DNA of 64,000 nucleotides. It comes from Thuidium tamariscinum (lineage: Eukaryota > Streptophyta > Bryopsida > Hypnales > Thuidiaceae). The stretch's first letter is position 1; each line of letters opens with the position of its first letter. Positions 1 to 10,573 of the stretch are shown here, one piece after another. Location of the stretch: assembly GCA_947034885.2 (NCBI GenBank), contig OX344752.2, positions 18,662,001 to 18,726,000 on the forward strand, written 5' to 3'. The translations under genes were made by a program, and so were the position numbers. The notes beneath the pieces are model-generated. The model ran no database searches and was not told the origin of the DNA. It saw nothing but the letters and a program-made list of their open reading frames with translations.

Positions 1-276
1 CGCACACACATAAATGAAGAAAACCAATTCATATTTTTGTTTTCAAAAAAAGGAATTTTTTTCAATTTGCCCAATTTGCCCGTTTACAAAAAAATCCACA
101 TACTAGACAATAACTTTTGGTTTGTATTTCCAAATGTCATGATTTTTAGAGCACATGAAAGATATTCCTCATCTACATCTTCAATTAAAATTTGAGCCCA
201 AAATATAGAAATCTCCAATCACACGTACATGCCCGAAATTGCTATCTTGTCAAATTTAGCAAGCTCATTCTTTAGG
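1..276. other. AT-rich sequence, nothing recognised
   Basis: The left edge is AT-rich, without a credible reading frame, RNA gene or clear repeat end. It runs up to the first family B element. Confidence 0.5.
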
Positions 277-492
277 GGGATAAATCCTACTATTGAAGGT
301 GGGCCCAACAAGATAAATTTTGGGTTCTCCAAGTAAAAGTGAAAAAAGCCCCATGTTTTGTGCCATGTCTAGGGTATGTTCTAGCCCCTAGCTAATTTGG
401 GGTCTTTGGTTGCAAATATGAATTTAGGATCTACAAAAAATGAAAATTTTCAAAAAATAAAGAATTCTTGCGTTTTCCCCCAAGGTAAATTC
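277..492. mobile_element. Family B MITE, right end missing
   Basis: The left end matches the inverted-repeat end of the neighbouring complete copy (TAAATCCTACYATTGAAGG followed by GGGCCCAACAAG). The core holds the landmarks shared with family A: a 'gccccatgttttgtgcc' stretch, 'cctagctaatttggggtct', and 'gcaaatatgaattt'. The right inverted repeat is absent; the sequence runs straight into the next copy. No coding capacity. Confidence 0.6.
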
Positions 493-502
493 ATCATAGT
501 GC

Positions 503-777
503 TAGACATTAAATCCTACCATTGAAGGTTGGGCCAACAAGGTAAACTTTGGATTCTCTGGAATAGAAGTGAAAAAAAGTCCCTTATTTTGTGCCATATC
601 TAGGGTATGTTCCTTGACTACTCCTCACTAATTTGGAGTCTCTGATTGCAAATATGCAAATATGAATTCAAAATTTGGAAAAAAAATTGTTTGCAAGAAA
701 TAAAAAATTCCAACATTTTCCTTTCAGGTAAATCAACCCTGTTGGGCCCACCTTCAATGGTAGGATTTAATGTCCTA
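503..777. mobile_element. Family B MITE, complete
   Basis: A non-coding element of about 275 bp bounded by inverted repeats of about 40 bp. The left end reads ACATTAAATCCTACCATTG and the right end is its reverse complement. Inside the ends comes GGGCCAACARGG and then the core shared with family A. The same terminal pattern in diverged form (CCACGAAGTGGGACCAGC) bounds copies near 16.8 kb and 41.8 kb. No target duplication was clear, so the superfamily stays open. Confidence 0.7.
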
Positions 778-789
778 CAATGATAATTA

Positions 790-1529
790 ATTAACCCCTA
801 AAGCCCTGAGGTGCGTTTTTTGGCATTATAAATTTTTTGGACAGCTCACTACGAATGGAGTTTTTATTTATTTTTTGCTGAAATTTTTACACAAGATGTG
901 CCCAAGGAGTAGCTGTAAGGCCTAACAATTTTTGTAAATTTTGACTTTGTGGTTAAAAAGTTATGGCATGATATGTCGTTTTCTTTACTCTGAAGGCAGC
1001 CCAGGCAGTTGCAAAAAAAATTCTTTTAAAACTTTTTTTTCAAAAGTGAAATTTCAAATTGATTCTTTAGGTTTTTAGAGACATGGGATACTTTGTTTCA
1101 TCCCATTTGGATTAAGGAGTCAAAAGTTATGAGCAATTTTAGTTTGTGGGTAGGTATGGTTTTCAAAAATTCCATACCTACATGCAAACTAAAATTGCTC
1201 ATAACTTTTGACTCCTTAATCCAAATGGGATGAAACAAAGTTTCCCATGTCTGTAAAAACCTAAAGAATTGATTTGAAATTTCACTTTTGAAAAAAAAGT
1301 TTTTGCAGCTGCCCGGGCTGCCCTCCAAGTAAAGAAAACGACATATCATGCCATAACTTTTTAGCCACAAAGTCGAAAGTTACGAAAATTTTTGGGCCTT
1401 AAAAAGCTACTCCTCGGGCACATCTTGTGTAAAAATTTCAGCAAAAAATAAATAAAAACTCCATTCGTAGTGAATTGCCCAAAAAATTTATAATGCCAAA
1501 AAACGCACCTCAGGGCTTTAGGGGTTAAT
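790..1529. mobile_element. Large palindromic fold-back element with TTAA ends
   Basis: Two arms of about 360-370 bp (790-1159 and 1172-1529) are reverse complements with scattered mismatches, separated by a loop of about 12 bp. The outer ends read TTAACCCCTAAAGCCC and its complement, so the whole is bounded by TTAA, the target used by piggyBac-type transposases. No protein is encoded. Diverged single-arm relatives lie near 6,190-6,320, 20,690-21,130 and, inverted, 27,020-27,560, so this looks like a head-to-head dimer of a dispersed repeat. Transcribed, it would form a very long hairpin RNA. Confidence 0.75.
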
Positions 1530-1607
1530 AAGTTAATAAGATAGCAATGTGTTAATAATAAGTTAATATGTTGACCAAAGTTACCCACAATTAGACACAC
1601 CAAATGG

Positions 1608-1842
1608 GTCACGGTGAACTAGCCCCCTCGCTTAGCCACTCCAAGTAATTTGAGGGGTGCAAGTAAAACAAAAAGCCCCTTATTTTGAGCTGATCTAATT
1701 TACCTTACACACTCCCCCTAGCTAATTTGGGGCCTCCGATTGCAAATATGAATTCAGAATTTGCAAAAGAATTATTTGCAAAAATTTAAAAATTCCAGTG
1801 TTTCCCCAAGCAGCCGAGCGAGGGGGTCAGTTCACCCCGGCC
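1608..1842. mobile_element. Family A Mutator-type MITE, complete with 10-bp TSD
   Basis: A 235-bp non-coding element with inverted ends: left GTCACGGTGAACTAGCCC, right the complement of GGCCGGGGTGAACTGACC. It is flanked by an exact 10-bp direct repeat, CACCAAATGG, at 1598-1607 and 1843-1852. Target duplications of 8-11 bp with long inverted repeats and GG-starting ends are typical of Mutator-like elements. This copy is the reference for the family in the window. Confidence 0.8.
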
Positions 1843-1852
1843 CACCAAATGG

Positions 1853-2558
1853 ACCTGACTCAAATGTTGTACTCCACCAGCAAGGGAGAGTTGTCAATCT
1901 AACGGAATGATGTGTCAATTCCTGATGCTGTGGTACTAAAAGTTGATCATCATAAAAATAAAAAAAATTTAAATCATATAAAGTCAGACATTGTGAAGGG
2001 ATATTGTAAAGTTCTAATAAGTTACTGGCTTTATCTACTTTTGCCACTGGATAGATGAGGAGGAAATCCAACATTTGCAGTACACAACATCTACTGTTGG
2101 GGCATAGTCCAATTGCAACTTGCAAGGCAACATGCAAGGCAACATGAAAGATGTGTTGGTTGGCTTGCCCATTTCTTTAAAAAAAAGAGAGAAAGATGTG
2201 TTGGACCTGGCCGGACTAGCTTTCTAGCCCTTGAATGTCCTTTTTGACCTTATCAAATTGTACCCATATGAAACGCTTCTTTGCCAATGTGGTTGGTTGG
2301 GCGGGGTCCCTTTTGCATCCTCGAAAACGGGGACTGCTAAATTACCTACCGTGAACAAAATTAACTTATTGTTGTTTCTTCATCCAAATAATAATTAAAC
2401 TAAGAAGTTTCTTCTATTCCAAGCATCTAGCAAAGCATAATACCTTCTCACCGTGGGAAAGATTGTTGCTTGGTTATTAAATTATACAATGTCGGGCTAT
2501 ATTTGTACATAATTGTTATTGTGTGATGGATATAGAAGTTAAGAAAGTTTGAATGTGA
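1853..2558. other. Intergenic, nothing recognised
   Basis: AT-rich sequence between two small elements. Short reading frames here have no recognisable domain and no conserved start context. Confidence 0.4.
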
Positions 2559-2712
2559 GGTAAACTACCCTATTGTAATCAAAATTGGAGCAAGTCCATT
2601 GTGGGCGAAATTGTAATGGTGGTGTACATTTAAGTTCTCAAATATACACCACCATTATAGTTATGCCTACAATGGTCTTCTTCCAATTCTATCCGCAGTG
2701 GATTAGTTTACC
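2559..2712. repeat. Small fold-back element
   Basis: An inverted repeat of about 154 bp. The inner stem pairs 'aatggtggtgta' near 2615 with 'tacaccaccatt' near 2645, and the pairing extends outward through CCATTGTGGGC/GCCTACAATGG to GGTAAACTA/TAGTTTACC. No target duplication was identified. It resembles a MITE; a hairpin RNA precursor is possible but unsupported. Confidence 0.6.
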
Positions 2713-4600
2713 GTTGACAATTCCATCAGAACCTTTGAAGCTTTCTGAATTTGCCTACAATGTAAGATTCTCAAGCTATGAGATATATTTGTCGACAATA
2801 AAAAAAACTGTTTGAAAGCTTCCGCAAAGCAATCGAAAGATTGCACATGCCTTCATTTATGCCTTCAAGGTATGTGGGGAGCTACTAAAACTACCCCTTT
2901 TATGAAATCGTATTCTAACACAATCGTATAATATTTATGCCACAAACATTTTAGGGTAGGGACAATTTTCGAGTATTTCTAATTCTAACTTTGATGATTC
3001 ATAACTAACCTTCAAATGATTGATGGATGTTTTTGAGGCTTTAATCAATTTTAGATAAGCAAGTGCAATCTCAATTTTTTGATCCTATGTACAATTGGAA
3101 TTTTGCAAACATAGGCATAGAAGGTTGTCTTGAATGCAAAACAAATTTCTTGGAGTTTGGATTAGTTATTACAAAGTTAGGTCCAATTGAATTTAAGCCT
3201 TTATATTCTCCATGTTGGCAATTTGGGCAACAAAAAGTCCTTTTTATATTTTATGGTTTTTTTCTTGGAATTTCGTTCTATGGATTTTCAAATAGATTCC
3301 AGAGGAAGTCATTAACTAGTAAGAGTTGTAAATGACACATACATTTTTCTAGGAAAAAAACATAAAATGGATGAAATAAGCCTGTACAAAGTGATGTAAA
3401 AATTACTTCTTTAAAGATTCAAGGTAAATGTTTTACTATCAATGAAGTTTCTCACTTTGAAATTTTTAAATGCAATGTACTCCTATGAACTAGCTATACA
3501 AAAATTAAAAATTGAATCAAAAAATCTTTGTATAAAATATTTTTGTATTTTAGTACTAGAAGACTCAAAACATATTTTACCTCATAATTCTACAATCGCT
3601 TGATCAAACTAGGCACAACTCAATGTGCTAGAAGCTAAAAACATAACACACATTCCCCTGAAAAGTAGTTTTAATTTTTTTTTAAACTATCTTATGATCT
3701 ATTCAAAAAATATTAAAGCTCAATATGAGCTTCTTGGTTATTAGGAGCTAATCAATTAAGATGATCAAAGTATGAATCAATGTGGGCTAGATTTGACTTC
3801 CTTGTATTTCAAAAAAAGTAGACAAAAATATGTTTCAAAGTGTGAAACCAATTTGAAAAAATGGATCAATGCTTAGAAAGTTGTTTTATAAACTCTACAC
3901 TTCAGAAGGATTATTGAGGTGGAAATTTTCTTATTCAAATGTTCACTTTTTATTTCAAGAGCCTTAGAAGTGACTCACTTGCCTTTCTACCCATAATGTA
4001 AGGGTACAAATCCATTGAATACTACCTACCTATCTATCTATCTTTCAATCTTTTTATCTTTCTTCAACTAAGGAACCAAAGGTCTTTAATTGTTTAGATG
4101 AAAGATTATAGTATGTTTGCACTTGATGATAAGAAGCATCAACAATAGAAAGGTAACACATTCAAAGAATAGGGACTAGTATTGCATAATTTGGTATCCT
4201 TGATTGGTAGCCCTACCTTCCAGTAGACACTATAAGTAGAGAGGTTTAACATGTGTGTATGCTTGTTATTCACATACAAAGTACAAGTTCTATTGAATTT
4301 TTGAAGTGATGTTGGCATGGGAAGAAAGCACTTTGTCTTGTACGTGGTTTCACACCTAAACAGAGGTGTTAGAGTAGCATTGCAGCCCTTTATACAAATT
4401 GCAATAAGTAACATAATCTACAACAAGAATTGTTTTCCTTATTGTAGAAAACCTATAGCTGATTTGTAGATTGCAAATGGCAATTATAGCATGTGTCATT
4501 CATATTTGTATTCATGCAATTTTTTCAAAGTGACGCAAGAACATTGTTGCTACTGGACTATGAGTGCAATGTGCTCTTAATTCCTCAAGTTTTTTGGCTA
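2713..4600. other. AT-rich intergenic, nothing recognised
   Basis: No supported gene. Frames of up to about 90 codons at 3063-3335 and 4139-4414 match no family I know and lie in low-complexity AT-rich DNA. A short TATC-type simple repeat lies near 4027-4060. Confidence 0.4.
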
Positions 4601-5060
4601 TGTTTTCACCAAAAATGCTCCTACACTATCATCTTTGTTACAAGTACAAACTTCTAGAAAAACACATTCATTGACACATATAATCATAGGATCTTGTAGT
4701 AATCTAATTTAAAATGATGTAGAAAAAGAATCCAGAAATTTCCACCTTGTAGATTGCAAGATACTAGCATTTGAATTGACAAAATTCTTTTTTGGCTTGA
4801 TGAAAAATTGGACAATTGCACTACACAAGTTCACATTTTGTATTAAAAAATGTCCAAAATAGTTGTAAGTCTTTGGATTCAATATTCAAGGCAAGTTGGC
4901 TACATGCTTGAAAATTTTCAAATCATTTGGAATTTGACAGCATATAACAAAAAAATAGTAAGTTCTAAGAAATAGACTGATTCAAAATATCAAATTTTTA
5001 ATAATAAATCTATAGAATTGAAAAATGCCAATCCCAATAGTTGTAAACTTGTAATGTTGT
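4600..5060 (+). repeat. Dispersed AT-rich repeat, copy 1 of 3
   Basis: About 0.45 kb aligning by eye with 8,270-8,740 and 22,610-23,085. Shared landmarks are a 'tgttttcacc..aaatgctcc' start, 'cttgtagattgcaagata', 'ggacaattgcact', 'aatgtcca', 'ttcaaggcaagttt' and an 'attgaaaa..caatccc' end. It is non-coding in all three copies, so it is probably part of a larger non-autonomous element. Confidence 0.6.
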
Positions 5061-5099
5061 AGTAAACAATTATCACCTAATGTATTTTTTTTTTCCAAA

Positions 5100-5970
5100 A
5101 ATATTAAAAATTGAGTACCCCTAAAGGCCCAAGGAACATATTTTGGGCTTTTTGAGAAATTGGGCAAGCTTTGTTGATTTCAAAAAAATTTGTGTGAATT
5201 TTGTAGGATGGATACTATTCATTAAAATCTTGTATAGTATAGCTAGCCAAGTTTTGTTCATATTGTTCCAATAAATATTGAAAAGTTAGAACATTCTTTT
5301 CAATTTCTATGTCAAAATGGGCACCAATTTTTTTTTAAATTGCATAGATTAATACCTTCTCCCCCCCCCCAAAAAAAAAAAAGGATTGAACTATTCAATT
5401 CCAAATAGTGATGTAGAAGTTATGAAGAGTTTTAGGTGCAGGCAATAAAGGTAGAAAAAACATATAAAGTCATTTTTTCTCTCAATTTTTAAAATTTTCA
5501 AATAAAAATGAGTATAAAGGATTCTAAATGTTTACTAAAACAACCTCACCATTGAAATTAACAATCCTCAATTTTTTCCAAAAGTTATTAGCATATTAGT
5601 TTTGTTTTCCATTTAGTAATACCTTTCACTTTAAAATTTTGAAAAAATTGAATATGAATGTTTTTTTGCTTTGAATTGTTGGTTGTATGTTTTTGATCCA
5701 TTTTCCAACATGTTGACTAAAATGCACAAGTTATAGGACATATGTGTTTTCTCCTTAAAAAATTGAAAGGCAAAGCTTCACCTTTTGGAAGGGTTAGAAA
5801 AGCCTATATTTTTAAGTTTTGGCACATTGAACTTATAATTGGTGAAGATATTCATTCTAAAATTTTAGATCTATATACTTGAGCAAATTAACAAAAAGAT
5901 CCTACAATTGAAATTGTTCAAAAATAAATATTGACAAAGATTTTGACCTTATTTTGAGATGAGTACTTTT
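5100..5970 (+). repeat. Long AT-rich repeat, copy 1 of 2
   Basis: About 0.85 kb collinear with 36,110-36,960. Shared landmarks in order are a 'gctttgttga' block, 'ggatgctattcat', 'ttccaataaatattg', 'accattcaatttc', 'gcaatgaaggtagaaaaa', 'atgttgactaa', 'cattgaactta' and 'gattttgaccttattttga'. The copies are strongly diverged and neither encodes a protein. A cytosine run followed by an adenine run lies near 5,362-5,385. Confidence 0.6.
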
Positions 5971-6189
5971 AAGCAATTATTGGCTTGTGAATACTTTGGT
6001 CCTTTATGGATTAAGCAAATCACTTCAAAGTTTAATCTAGAATAGTAAATCCATAATTGTCCCTAAACCAAAACTCCTTGTTCTATAACTAGAGTGAAAG
6101 AGAGAGAACCAATTTCAATTTTTTATTTATCAAATAAGAGATTTTTTAAGATTTTTTGTAGACTACCCAAGCTATCAACTAAACATTAA

Positions 6190-6320
6190 AAATGATATGT
6201 TATACAATAACTTCTTGACCATATAGTCAAAATTTATGAAAATTGTTGGGTCTTAAAGTTACTTCCTAGAAAAATGTTGTGTCAAAATTTCAAAGGAAAA
6301 TAACAAAATCTCTAGTCACA
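6190..6320 (-). repeat. Fragment related to the large palindrome
   Basis: The order 'gatatgttatac..aacttcttgacc', 'atgaaaattgttgggtcttaaa', 'ttactt..gaaaaatgttgtgtcaaaatttca' follows the arm of the fold-back element at 1,330-1,470. It is one diverged arm without its partner. Confidence 0.5.
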
Positions 6321-6892
6321 AGAACCTACCCTAAATTTCTATATTACCAAGAAATACAATTTGGTCCTTTATGGCTTAAAGCATGTTTTCTTAATAGAGA
6401 AGTTTGCAAACACCTACGTTTACCATAGGAAGATGTGAAGGCTTTGTTTGGAAGTGTTAACCTTCCTCATTTATTTCTTCTTCTAACGTAGCCATGCATA
6501 CCATTACACAAGTACATTGTTGTTTTTAGTGACTGTTGTCCAAGAGATTGTGTGTACCTAAAGTAAATTTTGTTGTTGGAGGAATTTTCATTTGATAAAG
6601 TCAAAGAAACATCATTTTATCTTAATCACCCTTAAAAAGTCCTTTCAACTACCAATAGTTGTAATTAATATAGATCTATATTTCCACCTCTTCTTGTTCC
6701 TACTTAAATTCCAAAATACTCTCCTCTTAAAAAACTATGTTGTGTTCTCTTTGACTTTGCACTGTTCTTTGTGTCTTCATAATCTACCACTATGTAGGCT
6801 TGGCATTTGCAAATGTCTCCATGTGTGAAACCACACTCCTTGTCTTTTCTATGAGCACCCTATAAAGCACCTTAGCACCAAGGGCAACTATA

Positions 6893-7461
6893 CCATTAGT
6901 GTGATCTCATCTCTAAAACTTCTTTTTAGTATATTTCATCATCAATTTTTGGATTTTATTTTGTCATTGTTGAATAGCAAATTTTATTAAAATGGGGGTA
7001 TTCCAAATGCCATCTTTCAAACCACACCTTTGAATTGAAAACTAACATCTAGGATTGGTGTAGATTTTCAAACATCTAGAAAATTTATAGATTTCCAAAT
7101 CTATGACATATTTAGATTTCATATCCTGTAGTTTGAAACATCTTGGACATGTATAGATTTCACACATCTACAACATGAATAGATTTCAAAAATCTATGAC
7201 TAATTTAGATTTCAAACTACATGGTTTGACCTATTTAAGGTGTCAAAATGATGGAATACTGCCATTTTGACAAAATTCACCATTCAAATGAAAATATGCC
7301 ATTAATGTGATCTAAACTCTAAACTTCTTGTTAGCATATTTGATCAATTTTTGGATTTGATCCACTTAGTACCAAGTGCAAATATGCCATTAGTGTGATC
7401 TAAACTCTAAATTTTTTGTTAGAATATTTTATCATTTTTTGGATTTTATTTCCTTAGGTTC
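6893..7461 (+). repeat. Direct repeats and degenerate tandem motif
   Basis: The segment 'ccattagtgtgatctaaactctaa' through 'tttttggattttatt' occurs three times, from about 6893, 7308 and 7387; the last two are adjacent with a period of about 80 bp. Between the first and second lies a degenerate tandem array (about 7045-7215) of a unit of about 30 bp built from 'catctaga..atagatttcaaa'. No coding capacity. Confidence 0.65.
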
Positions 7462-7462
7462 T

Positions 7463-7583
7463 TTAACCCCTAACTGCCCAATCGACCATATATGGTCGAT
7501 CTAAAATTTCACGCCCATTTCTAAATGGGCAGTTAAATTCTTGTGACCATTTAAAAAAAAATTCAAGCAGTTTTAAGGGTTAA
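7463..7583. mobile_element. TTAA-flanked mini-MITE, 121 bp
   Basis: It is bounded by TTAACCCCTAACTGCC on the left and GCAGTTTTAAGGGTTAA on the right, inverted repeats that include the TTAA target. A perfect internal palindrome, ATCGACCATATATGGTCGAT, lies near the left end. TTAA target sites and CCC-type ends fit a piggyBac-like MITE, though no transposase is present to prove it. Confidence 0.65.
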
Positions 7584-8269
7584 CTATTGAAAACTTTCAT
7601 TTTTCATTGAAAAAAGTACATATTTGATTATTGAAAGGTCTTCAAAGGCATACATGTATCATAAGTGAAGTGTAAAGCTTGCCAATTTTACTTCATTTCC
7701 TAGCTTTATGCAATTTCACTTCATTTGAGATCTAAGAAAATGTACATATCCATTTGCTTTGAGAATGGTTCCAATGGAAAGAAGAAAGTGTTTTCATGAT
7801 ATTCATCATTGAAAATTTAAACATACAACTATTGATTTGGAGTTATTTACAATTTCTACATATAAAAAATAATTGCATTTCAACAATTACAAGGTGGATT
7901 GTGTAATGAATTTAATAGCTTTTCAAGTGAAATTAAGTTTTTTAGAAGTGCATTTTAGTGTGCTAACACTCTTGAGGATTGGAGGTGTTGTTTATGTCAC
8001 CTCCAATCCTCAAAAAAATTTATATGCAAATTTAAGAAACATTGTGGGAAAAAGCAATATACTAAATATAGAAAATGTACTCTTCTCTTGTTATAATCTC
8101 ACAACTCCTATGCAATTTTGTACTCAAAATTTGTGTACTTACTAATAAACAAGCTCTTTAAACATTTATGCAGTCAGATTTTGGAAAAAAATCAATTTGC
8201 TTCACTAGAAATGACTACAAGATCATGCACTTTTTTCATAGTCAAAACACACTTGAAAAGGCTTGGACA
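7584..8269. other. Intergenic with a perfect 16-bp hairpin
   Basis: Gene-free. At 7972-8013 a perfect 16-bp stem (TTGAGGATTGGAGGTG and its complement) encloses a 10-base loop. The 7873-8145 reading frame runs through the hairpin and has no recognisable domain, so it is not called as a gene. Confidence 0.5.
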
Positions 8270-8740
8270 TTTAGGGGTTAATTGTGTTTTCACCTAAAAT
8301 GCTCCAAAACTACCATTTCTATTTTAAATACCAAATTTTTAAAATAAAACAGTTCTAGACACATACAACTGTAGGTGCTTGTAGAATGGTGAAAATATTG
8401 TGTGGAAAAAACCTATAAATTTTCACCTTGTAGATTGCAAGATATTAGTATTTGAATTGATAAAAATCTATTTTTTGGCCCTACCTAAAATAGGACAATT
8501 GCACTTCACAAACTCACATTTGTATAAAAAAATGTCCATATTGTTGGTGCTTTTAAAGATCATTCTTCAAGGCAAGTTTGTTGCAATCTTGAAAAAATTT
8601 CAAACTGTTTAGAATTCTACAACATATAGGAAAAAATAGCGAGTAGCAAGAAGTAGATAATGAGTTAAAACATTCATTTGTTAAGAATTTAGTTATGAAA
8701 TTGAAAAGTAACAATCCTCATGGTTGTAACATTGTTTATA
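8270..8740 (+). repeat. Dispersed AT-rich repeat, copy 2 of 3
   Basis: Collinear with 4,600-5,060; see that entry for landmarks. A 'ggggttaa' motif, typical of one end of the TTAA elements, lies at its left boundary near 8,270. Confidence 0.6.
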
Positions 8741-8854
8741 TGGTTTTTTTTCTAAAATTTGGTACTTATATTAGCCATGGTAGTTTTGAAGCATTTTCAG
8801 TGAAAACTTAGTCAAAACCATTTAGGGGTTAAAATAAATTGTTTCATACTTTGT

Positions 8855-9712
8855 TACATTGAGATCTCCTAGACTATGTGTTCCAAGGTTACATTCTTAA
8901 TACCATTAGAAAGCTCTCTATGAGGACGGGTGCACAAGCTTTGTTTTATGGTATTTGGACCTATATAGTATGAAAGTTATTGAATTTAAAAAAAGATTCA
9001 ATTAAAATTAGAATATTGTTTTTCTTTTTCTTTTGAACGTGGCACACAAGGCCTACTAGTCCATACCTTAAGTTAGGTTGTTTGTTTGTTTATTTTTTAT
9101 TTTATTTTTTGTTTGTTTGTTATAATGAGATCTTTGGAATTATATTTCCCTTAGGCATATTCTTGGTACAAGGTAAAAAATTCACTCTAAGAGGGATGCA
9201 TAGACTTTGTTTTATAACATTGTAATTCACAATTTTTTTTTTGTGGATTAAATAATTAAAATATTACTTAAACTTGTATTTTGGTTGTAGCAATGGTTTA
9301 GGACTTGAATTAGTGTCCACATGCATGGCCTTTCAAGGTTAAGTGGTCACACATGTTCCATTTGTGGATGAATTTTTACCAATTTCCAACCTACTCATAA
9401 ACTTAAAATCCATATATTCAAGATGGGTTGTTTTGTTCTATTTTTTTGTTTGTTAAAAAAAATCTTTAAGACTATGTACCATGTACCTACATTTTGTGTA
9501 CCATCAAAATCTCTTTGTCAAGAAGGGGTCATAGGCTTTGATTCATGGTGTTTGGATATATAAAATGAAATTTATTGAATTTTATACGTCCAATATTATA
9601 AAATTCTAGGAGAATTATATATTACAAAAATACTTTTATTTTTATTTAAGGCCATCACTTTTGACATCCAAAAGGTTGCAGCAATGACACAAGACACACT
9701 ACTGTAGTGAAA
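8855..9712 (+). repeat. Three tandem copies of a repeat of about 300 bp
   Basis: Units start near 8,858, 9,121 and 9,453. Each carries, in order, 'ttgtttgtt..atgagatctt', a 'ttggtac' block, 'agggg..gcacaagctttgttttatgg', 'tttggacctat' and 'gaaagttattgaattt'. A fourth, dispersed copy lies at 24,515-24,740. The units are AT-rich and non-coding. Confidence 0.55.
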
Positions 9713-9713
9713 C

Positions 9714-9966
9714 TTAATCCTTAAAGGATGGACAAGTGAACATGGAAATCATCCATTTTGATCCCATGTAGATGATTGCTTTGAAAAAAAAATTTAATCC
9801 AAAAGCACTCATTAGAGTCAAACTACTATATATGATCTCTCCTTTCTATACAAGTTTTGAATAACTTCAAATTTCCAAAGATAAATAGTTGCCCTTTTGT
9901 CCTACATAGAAAGATTCTTTCTCATCCATTGGACGCTAAACATTTGTGTTGATATTTAAGGATTAA
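9714..9966 (-). mobile_element. TTAA-flanked MITE, about 253 bp
   Basis: Both ends read TTAATCCTTAAA on the inward strand, a perfect 12-bp inverted repeat including the TTAA target. The interior carries 'cattggacgctaaacatttg', 'ttgtcctacatagaaagattctt' and 'atagttgcccttttg'. These recur, diverged, at 22.4-22.6, 23.1-23.4, 26.4-26.7 and 27.6-28.05 kb, so this is a multicopy family. Confidence 0.7.
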
Positions 9967-10306
9967 AAAGAAACAACTTAAGCCAAAAAAACATAGAGAA
10001 CCTGATGTGATTTGCCAAATATTAGAGTTGATTGTAAAGTGTGGGCAATGGGGGACTAAGAGCTGGAGTTTGGAAAAAAATACAAGACGAAATTCTTTAG
10101 AGCACCAAAACCAATGTCCAAAGGAGTCTGGTGTTGTGTTTTTTTTCTACTATTTTTGGTTAAATTTCCCTCAAACACCCATGTTTTAAATTGGGGTTTC
10201 TTCTAGGGCTTTTTTAGAGGGCAAAATTTCACCAAAGTTGTCAAAATCTAATGAACTAGTAGTCATCCCTCCTAAATTGACCAATGGAACAAGGCCAACA
10301 AGGGGA

Positions 10307-10546
10307 GGTTGGGGTGAATTGACCCCCTTGCTCGATCACTTTGGAAAACACTGAAATTTTTTATTTTCCACTCATAATAAAATTTGCAAATTGTGAATTC
10401 ATATTTGCACTTAGAGATCCTAAATTATGAAGGAGAGGTGCACTAAGTAAATTTATTGAGCACAAAATAGGGAACTTCTATTTTTACTTGCATCCTTGAA
10501 ATGACTTGGTGTAGCTAAGCAAAGGGGTCAGTTCACCCTAAGCGCA
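10307..10546. mobile_element. Family A MITE
   Basis: It starts GGTTGGGGTGAATTGACC and ends with the complement of a diverged form of the same motif. The probable target duplication is degraded (AACAAGGGGA against ATAGAAGGGA). Flanking DNA on both sides aligns with 15,330-15,480, where this element is absent. That locus reads across the site as 'agcaagggggacactgg', which supports the boundaries. Confidence 0.65.
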
Positions 10547-10573
10547 TAGAAGGGACATTGGTCCAAAAAAATG

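Noticed and set aside
3063-3335. 90-codon plus-strand frame as a small gene
   Set aside because: No recognisable domain, Phe/Ile-rich composition typical of AT-rich random frames, and no splice partner.
4027-4060. CRISPR-like or regulatory tandem repeat
   Set aside because: Simple TATC-type microsatellite in an evidently plant nuclear region.
7873-8145. 90-codon frame across the 7.97-kb hairpin
   Set aside because: It contains both arms of a perfect inverted repeat and no domain; best explained as chance.
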